DNA from: an uncultured Eubacteriales bacterium
GTDB taxonomy: Bacteria; Bacillota; Clostridia; Oscillospirales; CAG-272
NCBI GenBank assembly: GCA_934467435.1
Contig: CAKSLR010000035.1
Coordinates: forward strand, 1-13,086
Length of the DNA: 13,086 nt
Direction of reading: 5' to 3'
Shown here: one piece after another, positions 1 through 8,253 of the stretch
Numbering within the stretch: the stretch's first letter is position 1
Layout: the number at the start of each line of letters is the position of its first letter
The notes under the pieces: generated by a model
Database searches by the model: none
Seen by the model: only the letters and a program-made list of their open reading frames with translations
What the model was told of the DNA's origin: nothing
Translations under genes and position numbers: made by a program

Positions 1-1177
1 CCCAGTGCCCGGTGTGCTCGGCAGTCTCGGTCACGGAGCCGTCCGCACCGATCTTTGCATTGACCAGCGTGACATACCCTTCATCGGTCTCGGGGGCTTC
101 GTCCATCAACTCAAACACCCGTTCCGCGCCCGCCAGTGCCATGACCACGAAGTTGATCTGCTGGGAAACCTGACTGACATTCTGCACAAACTGCTTGGTC
201 ATACCGAGGAAGGTAACCACCACCGTAATCATGGAAAGTTCCACCCCGAAAAGCGCATGCAGCGACACGTCGGGGGCGCCGCTGAGAATCAGCAGCGCGC
301 CGAGGAACGCCGCCAGCACATAAAAAATGTTGCCGATGTTCCCCATGATGGGCATGAGCGTGTTGGCAAAGATATTGGCGCGGGTCGCATCCTCGCACAG
401 TTGGGTATTCAGCCGGTCAAAATCCTCCCGGCTCTCGGGCTCGTGGCAAAAGACCTTGACCACCTTCTGCCCGTTCATCATTTCTTCGATAAAACCCTCT
501 TCCCGTCCGAGCGACTGCTGCTGCCGCACAAAATATTTGGCGGAATTGCCGCCGACAAAACGGGTAACAAGGAACATCAGCGCCACGGCGCAAAAGACGA
601 TCAGCGTCATCCACACGCTGAAATACAGCATGACCAGCACCAGCGCCACCAGCGTAATGCCCGCCATAAAGCAGGAGGGCAGCGACTGGGAAATGAGCTG
701 GCGGATGGTATCGATATCATTGGTGTAATGCGACATGATATCGCCGCGGTTATGCGTGTCAAAGTAGCGGATGGGCAGGTGCTGCATCCCGCCGAACATT
801 TTCTGCCGCAAGCGGTTCAGGAACCCCTGCGTAACGACCGCGCCGAGACGAGCCTGCAGGAATGCGGCAATCAGCCCAACCAGGTAAATGCCCGTCATCA
901 GGAGCAGGGAGGGAATCAGTTCGGGCAGGAGCGCCGCAAAGGCATCGTTTCCGCTTATACCGTCCGTCACCGCCCGGATTCCGCGTTCGATATAGGAGGC
1001 AATGGTCTGCACATACACCGCCGGGGCGACCCCCGCGAGCGACGCGATCAGAATACAGACAAGAACGATAATGACTTCCTTCTTATAGCAGGTGAACAGC
1101 AGCCGCAAAAGGCGACCGATGGTGCCTTTGGCATCCTTGGCTTTTACGCCGTTTCCTCTCATTCTCGGTGCCGGCAT
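1..1177 (-). CDS. ABC exporter half-transporter (membrane domain; C-terminus beyond window)
   Basis: The reading frame starts at the ATG at 1177-1175 and stays open to the left edge, giving 392 residues with no stop. It encodes the membrane domain of a type IV (multidrug/lipid-type) ABC exporter half-transporter. Several hydrophobic helices are visible (first at about residues 35-56, then about 88-107, and pairs further on). A typical intracellular-loop segment, 'YFDTHNRGDIMSHYTNDID', lies at about 138-156. The last visible residues, '..GYVTLVNAKIGADGS..TGHW', resemble the linker found just before the nucleotide-binding domain in clostridial relatives. The nucleotide-binding domain itself lies outside the window. 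The SD sequence AAGGAGGA sits inside the last codons of the upstream gene (1180-2928), only 2 nt separate that stop from this ATG, and the two are probably translated together. I infer it is the catalytic partner of the degenerate subunit upstream. The substrate cannot be told. Confidence 0.9.
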   Translation of the reverse strand, partial: MPAPRMRGNGVKAKDAKGTIGRLLRLLFTCYKKEVIIVLVCILIASLAGVAPAVYVQTIASYIERGIRAVTDGISGNDAFAALLPELIPSLLLMTGIYLVGLIAAFLQARLGAVVTQGFLNRLRQKMFGGMQHLPIRYFDTHNRGDIMSHYTNDIDTIRQLISQSLPSCFMAGITLVALVLVMLYFSVWMTLIVFCAVALMFLVTRFVGGNSAKYFVRQQQSLGREEGFIEEMMNGQKVVKVFCHEPESREDFDRLNTQLCEDATRANIFANTLMPIMGNIGNIFYVLAAFLGALLILSGAPDVSLHALFGVELSMITVVVTFLGMTKQFVQNVSQVSQQINFVVMALAGAERVFELMDEAPETDEGYVTLVNAKIGADGSVTETAEHTGHW

Positions 1178-1179
1178 AC

Positions 1180-2928
1180 TCAGTCCTCCTTCCCCTTGGT
1201 CTGGGATTCAAACACTTCCCGGTAGATCGGGGAGGTTGCGAGCAATTCTTCGTGCGTGCCGCAGGCGGCAATCCGCCCGCCGTCCATCACCACAATACGG
1301 TCGGCGTCCTGCACCGAGGAAATGCGCTGGGCAATGATGATCTTGGTCGTGCCGGGAATTTCCTCCCGCATGGCGCGGCGGATCATGGCATCCGTACGGG
1401 TATCGACCGCGGAGGTCGAGTCATCCAGCACCAGAACCTTCGGGTCTTTCAGTAGGGCGCGCGCGATACAGAGCCGCTGTTTCTGCCCGCCGGAGACGTT
1501 GCTGCCACCCTGTTCGATATAGGTATCATACCCCTTAGGGAAGGCACGGATGAATTCGTCCGCCTGTGCCAGGCGGCAAACATGCTCCAGCTGTTCATCG
1601 GTCGCGTCCGGGTTGCCCCAGCGCAGATTTTCCTTGATGGTACCTGAGAACAGCACATTTTTCTGCAGCACCACCGCCACGGCGTTCCGCAGAGTCGTCA
1701 GATCGTATTCCCGCACATCATGCCCGCCGACCAGCACCTTCCCCTCGGTCACGTCATACAGACGGGAAATCAGATTGACAAGCGAAGTCTTTGAGGAGCC
1801 GGTACCGCCGATGATGCCGATGGTTTCGCCCGCGCGGATGTGCAGGTTGATATCCTGCAAGGCATAACGCTCGGCAGCGGCGGCATATTTGAAATTCACC
1901 GCACAGAACTCCACTTCCCCGTCCGGTACCTCGGTCAGGGCATTCGCGGGGCTCTTCAGGCTGCTTTCGGTCGAAAGCACCTCGCTGATCCGGCGGGCGG
2001 ATTCCAGTGCCAGAGTCATCATGACAAAGACCATGGAAACCATCATCATACTGATAAGAATCTGCATGGAATAGGTGATCATGCCGGTAAAGTTACCGAC
2101 GTTCATGGCACCGGCATCCCCGGGAACAAAGTTCCGGACAATGAGGTAGGTGGCAAAGAAAGATATCGCCAGCATCGACACATTCATGCACAGACGCATG
2201 ACGGGATCGTTGAAGGCAAGAATTTTTTCGGCACGGGTAAAATCGGTGCAGACATCGTCAGACGCCCGGGCAAACTTTTTCGTTTCGTAATCTTCCCGCA
2301 CAAACGATTTGACCACCCGCATTCCCGCCACGTTTTCCTGCACCGATTCGTTCAGTTTATCGTATTTTTTGAACACACGGCGGAAAAGCGGCATGACCCG
2401 CGCGATGATAAAGAACAGGGCAAACCCCAGAAACGGAATGACCACCACAAAAACGAGAGCGAGCGGTCCGCCCAGTTTGATGGACATGATAAATGAAAAA
2501 ATCAGCATAAACGGGCAACGGATGGCGGTGCGCACCAGCATCATGTAAGCGTTTTGCACATTGGAGACATCCGTGGTCAGGCGCGTGACCAGACTGGAAG
2601 TGGAAAACCCGTCGATCTCCGCAAACGAAAAATCACCGATGCGGTAAAAGAGATCATGACGCAGATTTTTGGCAAACCCGCAGGAGGCAACCGAGCAGAA
2701 ATACCCCGCCAGCACCCCGAACGTCAGCGAAAGCAGCGCCGTTCCGAGCAAAAACAGCCCGTACTTCAGAATCACCGTCATATCACAGCCACGCTGAATT
2801 TCGTTAATCAACTCTGCCGTAAAGAACGGAATGAGACATTCTGCCACCACTTCGACTGCCACCGTCAGCGGCGCCAGCAACGAGGGGAGCTTATACTCAC
2901 GCACAGCCCCCGCGATCTTTTTTATCAT
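1180..2928 (-). CDS. ABC exporter half-transporter with degenerate ATP site (582 aa)
   Basis: This is a complete ABC half-transporter: about six membrane helices in residues 15-310, then a nucleotide-binding domain. Visible motifs are Walker A 'GGTGSSKTS' (about 374-382, Ser instead of Gly before the Lys), Q-loop 'VLQKN' (about 420-424), signature 'VSGGQ' (478-482) and Walker B 'VLVLDD' (498-503). The residue after the Walker B Asp is Asp, not the catalytic Glu, and the H-loop reads 'IIAQRIS' with Gln (about 534) where His is usual. These changes mark the degenerate subunit of heterodimeric exporters such as the TM287/288 type, so this protein probably pairs with the product of the next gene (1-1177). 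The start chosen is ATG at 2928, preceded by GGGAGGG at 2940-2934. An in-frame GTG at 2970 is upstream of the predicted transcription start and is rejected. It probably exports small hydrophobic molecules or drugs; the substrate is unknown. Confidence 0.93.
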   Translation of the reverse strand: MIKKIAGAVREYKLPSLLAPLTVAVEVVAECLIPFFTAELINEIQRGCDMTVILKYGLFLLGTALLSLTFGVLAGYFCSVASCGFAKNLRHDLFYRIGDFSFAEIDGFSTSSLVTRLTTDVSNVQNAYMMLVRTAIRCPFMLIFSFIMSIKLGGPLALVFVVVIPFLGFALFFIIARVMPLFRRVFKKYDKLNESVQENVAGMRVVKSFVREDYETKKFARASDDVCTDFTRAEKILAFNDPVMRLCMNVSMLAISFFATYLIVRNFVPGDAGAMNVGNFTGMITYSMQILISMMMVSMVFVMMTLALESARRISEVLSTESSLKSPANALTEVPDGEVEFCAVNFKYAAAAERYALQDINLHIRAGETIGIIGGTGSSKTSLVNLISRLYDVTEGKVLVGGHDVREYDLTTLRNAVAVVLQKNVLFSGTIKENLRWGNPDATDEQLEHVCRLAQADEFIRAFPKGYDTYIEQGGSNVSGGQKQRLCIARALLKDPKVLVLDDSTSAVDTRTDAMIRRAMREEIPGTTKIIIAQRISSVQDADRIVVMDGGRIAACGTHEELLATSPIYREVFESQTKGKED

Positions 2929-2971
2929 ATTTTCCCTCCCGTGAGCGAATTTCTCAAAAGCAGTACCCACT

Positions 2972-3000
2972 ATTATAGCAAAAAGATTTTAGTTTTGCAA
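2972..3000 (-). promoter_or_regulatory. Sigma-A-type promoter of the ABC exporter genes
   Basis: Read on the minus strand, TTGCAA (3000-2995) is followed after 17 nt by TATAAT (2977-2972), with a TG at the extended -10 position just before it. The predicted transcript start is near 2965, giving a leader of about 37 nt before the ATG at 2928. This also excludes the GTG at 2970 as a start codon. Confidence 0.75.
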
Positions 3001-3061
3001 GTTTTCGCCCGTTCCGGCGGTGAATTTTTTGTGAACGTTTCCCCCCTTTTTCCCGAAAGGC

Positions 3062-3090
3062 TTGACCGCACGGGGAAATCATGTTATACT
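3062..3090 (+). promoter_or_regulatory. Sigma-A-type promoter of the ABC-F gene
   Basis: TTGACC (3062-3067), a 17-nt spacer and TATACT (3085-3090) form a near-consensus vegetative promoter. The predicted start is near 3097, about 26 nt before the TTG start codon. It diverges from the exporter promoter; the two -35 boxes are about 60 bp apart and need not interfere. Confidence 0.75.
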
Positions 3091-3108
3091 GAACGGGTGA
3101 AAAGAAAC

Positions 3109-3113
3109 GGAGG
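3109..3113 (+). promoter_or_regulatory. Ribosome binding site that fixes a TTG start
   Basis: GGAGG lies 9 nt upstream of the TTG at 3123. The only nearby ATG (3116) is 2 nt from this site and in a different frame that stops at 3352, so TTG is the supported start codon. Confidence 0.7.
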
Positions 3114-3122
3114 ACATGAGAT

Positions 3123-4736
3123 TTGATTCAGGTTACCAATTTGAGTTTTCAGTTCGGCGGACAGTTACTGTTCCGGGACGTAGATCTGAAGTTTACGGAC
3201 GGCAACTGCTACGGCGTAATCGGTGCCAACGGGGCGGGCAAGTCCACCTTCCTTCGCCTTCTGTGCGGAGAACTGGAGCCGACCAAGGGCGAAATTTCGG
3301 TGCCGGAAACCGCGCGGCTCTCGGTGCTGCGGCAGGATCACTTTGCTTTTGACGATTACACCGTGCAGGATACGGTCATCATGGGGAACCGGCACCTGTA
3401 CGACATTATGAAAGAAAAAAACGCCATCTACGAAAAAGAGGATTTTTCGGAAGAAGACGGCATCCGCGCCTCGGAACTGGAGGCGGAGTTTGCCGAACTC
3501 GGTGGCTGGGAGGCGGAGTCGGAGGCATCCCGCCTGGTGCAGGGGCTGGGGCTGCCCGAGGAGCGGCTTGCCGCCACCATGCGCGATCTGAAAGAGAGCG
3601 AAAAGGTGAAAGTGCTGCTGGCGCAGGCACTGTTCGGCAACCCCGACATCATTCTGATGGACGAGCCGACCAACGGTCTGGATTTAGCAGCGGTGGAATG
3701 GCTTGAAAACTTTCTTTCCGATTACTTCGGCACGGTGCTGGTGGTATCGCACGACCGTCACTTTCTCAACGACGTCTGCACCGGTATTGTAGACATCGAT
3801 TACAGCGGCATTAAAATGTATGTCGGCAACTACGAATTCTGGTATGAATCCAGCCAGCTCATGCAGCGCATGATCAAACAGCAGAACAAAAAAGCGGAAG
3901 AAAAGATTGAGGAACTGCAATCCTTCATCTCCCGTTTCTCGGCAAACAAATCCAAATCCCGCCAGGCAACCTCCCGCCGCAAGTTGCTGGAGAAACTGAC
4001 GGTGGAAGAGATGCCCGCCTCCTCCCGCCGCTATCCGTTCATCGGGTTTGACATGGACCGCGAGCCGGGCAAGGATATTCTGACGGTCAAGGATCTTTCC
4101 TACACCGCGGGCGGTCAGGTACTGCTCGACCGGCTTTCCTTCTTTCTTGCCAAAGGCGATAAGATTGCGTTTGTCGGCAACGAACTTGCCATCACCGCCT
4201 TCTTCCGGATTCTGATGGGAGAGGTGACACCCGACAGCGGCACCTATAAATGGGGGATCAGCACTTCCCAGTCTTACTTCCCGCACGACAACACCCCCTA
4301 TTTTGACGGGGTAACCCTCAGCATCCTCGACTGGATGCGGCAGTATTCGAAGGACACCACCGAAACCTATCTGCGCGGATTCCTCGGGCGTATGCTCTTC
4401 TCGGGGGACAGTATTTTCAAACCCGTGAACGTCCTCTCGGGCGGTGAAAAGGCGCGGTGTATGTTCTCCCGCATGATGCTGTTCGGGTCAAACGTTCTGC
4501 TGTTGGACCGCCCGACCGACCATTTGGATCTCGAGTCCATCACGGCGGTGAACAACGGACTCTCCGACTTCCGCGGCAACATTCTCTTTACCTCACATGA
4601 CTACGAAATTGTCAATACCGTTGCCAACCGCATCATCGACATTCACCGGGACGGCAGTTACACCGACTTTTCCGGCACCTACGAAATGTATGTGGAAGAG
4701 CGCAAAAAGCGCGGCGAGACCGAAATCTCACTCTGA
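3123..4736 (+). CDS. ABC-F family ATPase with one degenerate ATP site (537 aa)
   Basis: Two ABC ATPase domains are joined by a basic helical linker (about 240-300) with no membrane segments, which is the ABC-F layout. Family members bind the ribosome and act in translation or antibiotic protection. NBD1 has Walker A 'GANGAGKS' (34-41), a divergent signature 'LKESEK' (156-161), Walker B 'IILMDEPTNGLD' (176-187, Glu181) and 'SHD' (209-211). NBD2 has a degenerate Walker A 'GNELAITA' (352-359), a canonical signature 'LSGGEK' (438-443), 'LLLDRPTDHLD' (459-469) and 'SHD' (491-493). As composite sites are built from Walker motifs of one domain and the signature of the other, one site is intact and one is degenerate at every motif. 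The degenerate Walker A2 and signature 1 fit what I recall of a Bacillota ABC-F subgroup; Arg463 in place of the catalytic Glu is unusual. Housekeeping and resistance roles cannot be separated from sequence alone. Confidence 0.93.
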   Translation: MIQVTNLSFQFGGQLLFRDVDLKFTDGNCYGVIGANGAGKSTFLRLLCGELEPTKGEISVPETARLSVLRQDHFAFDDYTVQDTVIMGNRHLYDIMKEKNAIYEKEDFSEEDGIRASELEAEFAELGGWEAESEASRLVQGLGLPEERLAATMRDLKESEKVKVLLAQALFGNPDIILMDEPTNGLDLAAVEWLENFLSDYFGTVLVVSHDRHFLNDVCTGIVDIDYSGIKMYVGNYEFWYESSQLMQRMIKQQNKKAEEKIEELQSFISRFSANKSKSRQATSRRKLLEKLTVEEMPASSRRYPFIGFDMDREPGKDILTVKDLSYTAGGQVLLDRLSFFLAKGDKIAFVGNELAITAFFRILMGEVTPDSGTYKWGISTSQSYFPHDNTPYFDGVTLSILDWMRQYSKDTTETYLRGFLGRMLFSGDSIFKPVNVLSGGEKARCMFSRMMLFGSNVLLLDRPTDHLDLESITAVNNGLSDFRGNILFTSHDYEIVNTVANRIIDIHRDGSYTDFSGTYEMYVEERKKRGETEISL

Positions 4737-4740
4737 AAAT

Positions 4741-4768
4741 AAAAAGCGCCCCAAGGGGGCGCTTTTTT
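4741..4768. terminator. Bidirectional intrinsic terminator between abc-F and asd
   Basis: AAAAAGCGCCCC (4741-4752) pairs with GGGGCGCTTTTT (4756-4767) around a 3-nt loop. The plus strand ends in six T; the minus strand reads the same hairpin followed by a T-run. It starts 4 nt after the ABC-F stop and overlaps the TAA stop of asd (4769-4767), so it should end both convergent transcripts. Confidence 0.9.
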
Positions 4769-5759
4769 ATCGGCAGAGCAGTTCGGCAATCTGCACGGCG
4801 TTGGTCGCCGCGCCTTTTCGCACCTGGTCGCCGCAGCAGAAGAGCGAAATACCGTTCGGGAAAGCAAGGTCCTTTCGCACCCGCCCGACAAACACCGTGT
4901 CCTGGTCGCTGGTGGCAAGCGGCATCGGGTATTCCCCGCCGTCCACCAACCGGCATCCTTCTTCCGTCGCCACGGCGTCCTGCACCTCACGCACCGAAAG
5001 TTCCCGCTCGGTATAAACCGAAACCGCGATGGAGTGCGACCGCATGACGGGCACCCGCACGCAGGTGCAGGTCACACGCAGATCGGGCAGGTGCAGGATT
5101 TTGCGTCCCTCGTTCTGCATTTTCATCTCCTCGGTCGTATAACCGTCGGGGAGGAAGGAACCGATCTGCGGAATAAGGTTCTCCGCAATCTGGTGGGGGA
5201 ACACATGTGCCTCCACCGGTTTGCCCGCCGCAATGGCGGCGTTCTGTGCCGAAAGTTCGATGGGGCCGCCCGCACCGGCACCGCTGACCGCCTGATAGGT
5301 TGCCGCCACCATGGCACGGATGGGAGAAAGACGGGCAATCGCCTTCACTGCCATGAGGGTAATGATGGTGGAGCAGTTCGGATTGGAAATGATACCGTGG
5401 TGAAGAAGTGCATCGCCGGGGTTGATTTCCGGCACGACAAGCGGCACATCCTCCCGCATCCGAAACGCACTGGAATTATCGACAAACACCGCCCCCGCCG
5501 CGCAGATCGCCGGGGCAAAGCGACGGGCAAGATCCGCCGAGGCGGCGCCCAGTACGATATCCGCGCCGGCAAAGGAATCCTCCCGCGCCTCCTCTACCGT
5601 CAGTTCTTCTCCCGCAAAGGTCATTTTCTTTCCCGCCGAACGTGCGGATGCCAAAAGGCGGAGCGAAGCAAGGGGAAAATGGCGCTCGGCAAGAATTTTC
5701 ATCATTTCCCTGCCCACTTCGCCGGTTGCCCCCAGAATTACCACATGATACAGTTTCAC
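4767..5759 (-). CDS. asd: Aspartate-semialdehyde dehydrogenase (330 aa)
   Basis: Catalyses NADPH-dependent reduction of aspartyl phosphate to aspartate semialdehyde, the branch point to lysine/diaminopimelate and to homoserine. Visible motifs are the NADP-binding 'GATGEVG' (10-16), the 'SNPNCST' segment with catalytic Cys129, 'TYQAVSGAG' (154-162), and 'VRVPVMRSHS' (234-243) with the catalytic-type His242. Length and motif order match the full-length bacterial family. The start is a GTG at 5759, set by AAGGAGG 9 nt upstream; there is no in-frame ATG nearby. It is the last gene of hom-lysC-asd, 15 nt after the lysC stop, and ends in the shared terminator. Cytosolic. Confidence 0.97.
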   Translation of the reverse strand: MKLYHVVILGATGEVGREMMKILAERHFPLASLRLLASARSAGKKMTFAGEELTVEEAREDSFAGADIVLGAASADLARRFAPAICAAGAVFVDNSSAFRMREDVPLVVPEINPGDALLHHGIISNPNCSTIITLMAVKAIARLSPIRAMVAATYQAVSGAGAGGPIELSAQNAAIAAGKPVEAHVFPHQIAENLIPQIGSFLPDGYTTEEMKMQNEGRKILHLPDLRVTCTCVRVPVMRSHSIAVSVYTERELSVREVQDAVATEEGCRLVDGGEYPMPLATSDQDTVFVGRVRKDLAFPNGISLFCCGDQVRKGAATNAVQIAELLCR

Positions 5760-5768
5760 GGTCTGTTA

Positions 5769-5775
5769 CCTCCTT
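5769..5775 (-). promoter_or_regulatory. Strong ribosome binding site for asd (GTG start)
   Basis: AAGGAGG on the minus strand touches the lysC stop codon (TGA, 5777-5775) and is 9 nt from the GTG at 5759. It makes the GTG start convincing and suggests coupling to lysC translation. Confidence 0.75.
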
Positions 5776-7091
5776 CAAGTAAAGCTGTTATACAAAGTAC
5801 GTACCGCCTCGGCAAAATCCTCATCCATCACACCGATGATGATGCTCACCTCGTCCGAGTCCTGCTCGATCAGGCGGATATTGACGCCGATCTGCCCCAT
5901 ACGCGCAAAAATTTTCCCCGAAACACCGGTGGTGGCTGCCATGCGGCGCCCGACAATGGCAATCAGGCTGACGCCCTCCGAAACGTGTACGCCGTCCGGC
6001 GTACATTCCTTCTGAATTTCCGAAATAAAACTGTGCAGGCACTGCCCGAGCGCCCGCGTGGGAATGACCAGGGAAAAACTGTCCACGCCGCTTGGGATGT
6101 GCTCGATCGGCAGGCGATATTTTTCCGCCAGTTCCAGCACCCGCCGGATGACCGAGGCATCGCCGTTTGCGCGGTTCTTCCGCACCGTCACAACGGTATA
6201 GTGCCGTTTGCCTGCAATGCCCGTGATAAAGCGGCTGTCCTCTTCTTCGCGCTCCTCCTCGAATCGTTCCATAATCAGCGTACCGGGCGCGGCGGGGTCA
6301 TGCGTATTTTTGATATACAGCGGAATCCCCGCCTGGCGCACGGGAAAAACCGTTTCCTCATGCAGCACCTCTGCCCCCATGAACGAAAGTTCGCGCAGTT
6401 CCCCGAACGTCACGCGCTCAATCGGGCGCGGGTTCTCCACAATCCGCGGGTCTGCCATCAGAATACCCGAAACATCTGTCCAGTTCTCATAACTTTCTGC
6501 CGAAAGGGCAGCGGCAGCAAGCGCCCCCGTCACGTCCGACCCGCCGCGGCTGAACACATGCAGTCGCCCGTCCGGGAGCGTACCGTAAAAGCCGGGCAGC
6601 ACCATACAGGGGTGTCCCGCGGCAAGTTCCCGCAGGGAAGCGTAAGTCGCCTCATAGTCCACCGTGCCGTCATAGGAAAAATGCAGCCATTCCGCCGCAT
6701 CGACAAAATCATAACCGAGGTATTCCGCCATCAGGCGGGCACACAGGTACTCGCCGCGGGAAACAATGGCATCCTCACTCGCCTCCCGCGTCATGGCATC
6801 CCGCGTGGCTTGCAGAATATCGTCCAGCGGCAGCGAGAGTCCGCAGCCGGCAGCAATCTCGCGATATCTGCCGGCAATGTTCTCCCAGATGTCATCAAAA
6901 CTGACCTGATAACGCAGGTGGGCATGGCAGATATACAACAGATCGGTGACTTTATTATCTCCCGCCGTACGTTTGCCGGGGGCGGAAACCACCACGACCC
7001 GCCGCGCGGAATCCCCCTTGACAATTTCCTTTACCCGCCTGAAATTTTCCGCGCAGGAAAGAGACGAGCCGCCGAATTTCACTACCTTCAT
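5775..7091 (-). CDS. lysC: Aspartate kinase, monofunctional (438 aa)
   Basis: Phosphorylates aspartate, the first step of the aspartate family pathway. The kinase domain shows 'VKFGGSS' (4-10), 'SRGE' (111-114), 'SRGGSDVTGA' (181-190) and 'FMGAEVLHEETVFPV' (237-251). Two ACT-type regulatory segments follow, at about 298-360 and 375-438, the second reading 'GVSLIAIVGRRM..GVSGKIF..'; feedback inhibition by lysine and/or threonine is therefore likely, though the effector cannot be read off. The ATG at 7091 follows GGAGGAGGA at a normal distance and overlaps the hom stop by 4 bp (ATGA), which suggests translational coupling. The frame stays open upstream to 7406, but that part is antisense-like sequence inside hom. 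No HSD domain is fused; homoserine dehydrogenase is a separate gene. Confidence 0.96.
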   Translation of the reverse strand: MKVVKFGGSSLSCAENFRRVKEIVKGDSARRVVVVSAPGKRTAGDNKVTDLLYICHAHLRYQVSFDDIWENIAGRYREIAAGCGLSLPLDDILQATRDAMTREASEDAIVSRGEYLCARLMAEYLGYDFVDAAEWLHFSYDGTVDYEATYASLRELAAGHPCMVLPGFYGTLPDGRLHVFSRGGSDVTGALAAAALSAESYENWTDVSGILMADPRIVENPRPIERVTFGELRELSFMGAEVLHEETVFPVRQAGIPLYIKNTHDPAAPGTLIMERFEEEREEEDSRFITGIAGKRHYTVVTVRKNRANGDASVIRRVLELAEKYRLPIEHIPSGVDSFSLVIPTRALGQCLHSFISEIQKECTPDGVHVSEGVSLIAIVGRRMAATTGVSGKIFARMGQIGVNIRLIEQDSDEVSIIIGVMDEDFAEAVRTLYNSFT

Positions 7092-8233
7092 TTTATGTCC
7101 TCCTCCATTCCCGCGACAAAGGTCTGCGAGTCGTTTTGCAAAAGTTCTTCTGCCAGAGCATGCATTTCCGTCCGCGTCAGAGGGCGGGTGATCACCGTGC
7201 CGCCGTCCCGCCGCTCCGTTACGGATGTGGGAACGGTCGCTGTGGTGCGCACATAATAACGGTGCGGATGCAGGGTGTGAATGACCTTTTTTTCGGTGGG
7301 GGCAATCCCCGTCATCCGCACGCCGGCGGCAATATCCAGCATATCCGAAACCAGGGCGCTGCCGGTCGGTCCCGCCCCGGCGCCCTGCCCCATAAAGGAA
7401 AGGCACCCGACCTGCCGCCCGACCAGGGAGATGCAGTTGAAATTGGAGCCGACCGCCGCCTCAATCGCGTCGGCGGGCAGAAGGGTCGGTTCCACATAAG
7501 CGCTGACCGCATCCCCTTCCGAAAAAGCGAACGCCAGCAATTTGCACACGAGGCCGACCGAGGCAAAGTAGCGGATATCCTCCGCCGTAATGCGGCGGAT
7601 GCCGAAGGTAGGCACGTCCGCCTCCCCCAGCACCGTACCGAACGCAAGCGAGGCGGAAATGGCGCACTTGCGGCAGACATCCGTTCCGTCAATATCCGCC
7701 GAAGGGTCGCGCTCCGCATACCCGAGTTCGGTTGCCGCCGCGAGCACTTCCCCGAAGTCGCTGCCGAAGGTCTGCATGGCATCGAGGATATAATTGGTCG
7801 TTCCGTTCATAATACCGCGCAGCGAAAGAATCTCATCACACCGCGCCGCGCGCTGCAGATTGAAGAGCCACGGAATGCCACCGCCCGCCGCCGGGGTGAA
7901 CCGCAATTCCCGCCCCACCGCGGCGGCAAGGTCTCGCAGTTCCCGGTAATAGGTGCAGATCAGGTGCTTGTTGGCACTGACCACGTGCTTGCCTGCCCGG
8001 AGCGCCGCCGTCACGTATTCATAGGCGGGATGCAGACCGCCCATCACCTCCGCCACGATTTCGATTTCGGGGTCACGGAGGATCTCCTCATAGTCGGTAC
8101 AGACCAGCCCCTCGTACCCCGCAGGTACACGCAGGTCGAGGATGCGCTTTACGCGGATGTCACACGGCTTTTTGAGGGTAGTTTCGTATGCCCCTCTGCC
8201 AACCGTACCAAAACCAAGAATTGCCACCTTCAT
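7088..8233 (-). CDS. hom: Homoserine dehydrogenase, short C-terminus (381 aa)
   Basis: Reduces aspartate semialdehyde to homoserine. The nucleotide-binding 'GFGTVG' (7-12), 'SANKHL' (86-91), 'GIMNGTTNYIL' (140-150), 'YAERDPSADIDG' (172-183) with a following Lys189, and 'GQGAGAGPTGSA' (282-293) are all present. After the catalytic part only about 55 residues remain ('YYVRTTATVPTSV..'), which seems short for the usual C-terminal ACT domain; threonine feedback may be weaker or absent (inference). The chosen start is the ATG at 8233. The SD GGAGGA (8249-8244) is about 10 nt away. An in-frame TTG two codons upstream has closer spacing and is an alternative. First gene of hom-lysC-asd, overlapping lysC by 4 bp. 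Confidence 0.95.
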   Translation of the reverse strand: MKVAILGFGTVGRGAYETTLKKPCDIRVKRILDLRVPAGYEGLVCTDYEEILRDPEIEIVAEVMGGLHPAYEYVTAALRAGKHVVSANKHLICTYYRELRDLAAAVGRELRFTPAAGGGIPWLFNLQRAARCDEILSLRGIMNGTTNYILDAMQTFGSDFGEVLAAATELGYAERDPSADIDGTDVCRKCAISASLAFGTVLGEADVPTFGIRRITAEDIRYFASVGLVCKLLAFAFSEGDAVSAYVEPTLLPADAIEAAVGSNFNCISLVGRQVGCLSFMGQGAGAGPTGSALVSDMLDIAAGVRMTGIAPTEKKVIHTLHPHRYYVRTTATVPTSVTERRDGGTVITRPLTRTEMHALAEELLQNDSQTFVAGMEEDIK

Positions 8234-8253
8234 AACCAAATGATCCTCCAAAC

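Noticed and set aside
5..1225. Long open plus-strand frame (406 codons) opposite the left ABC exporter gene
   Set aside because: The product is His/Gln/Arg-rich with no domain, while the minus strand encodes a clear ABC membrane domain; this is an antisense shadow in GC-rich DNA.
5034..7256. Long open plus-strand frame (740 codons) across asd and lysC
   Set aside because: Low-quality His/Arg-rich translation, antisense to two well-recognised enzymes.
7092..7406. N-terminal extension of aspartate kinase
   Set aside because: It overlaps hom in another frame and precedes the typical 'MKVVKFGGSS' start, which has its own SD.
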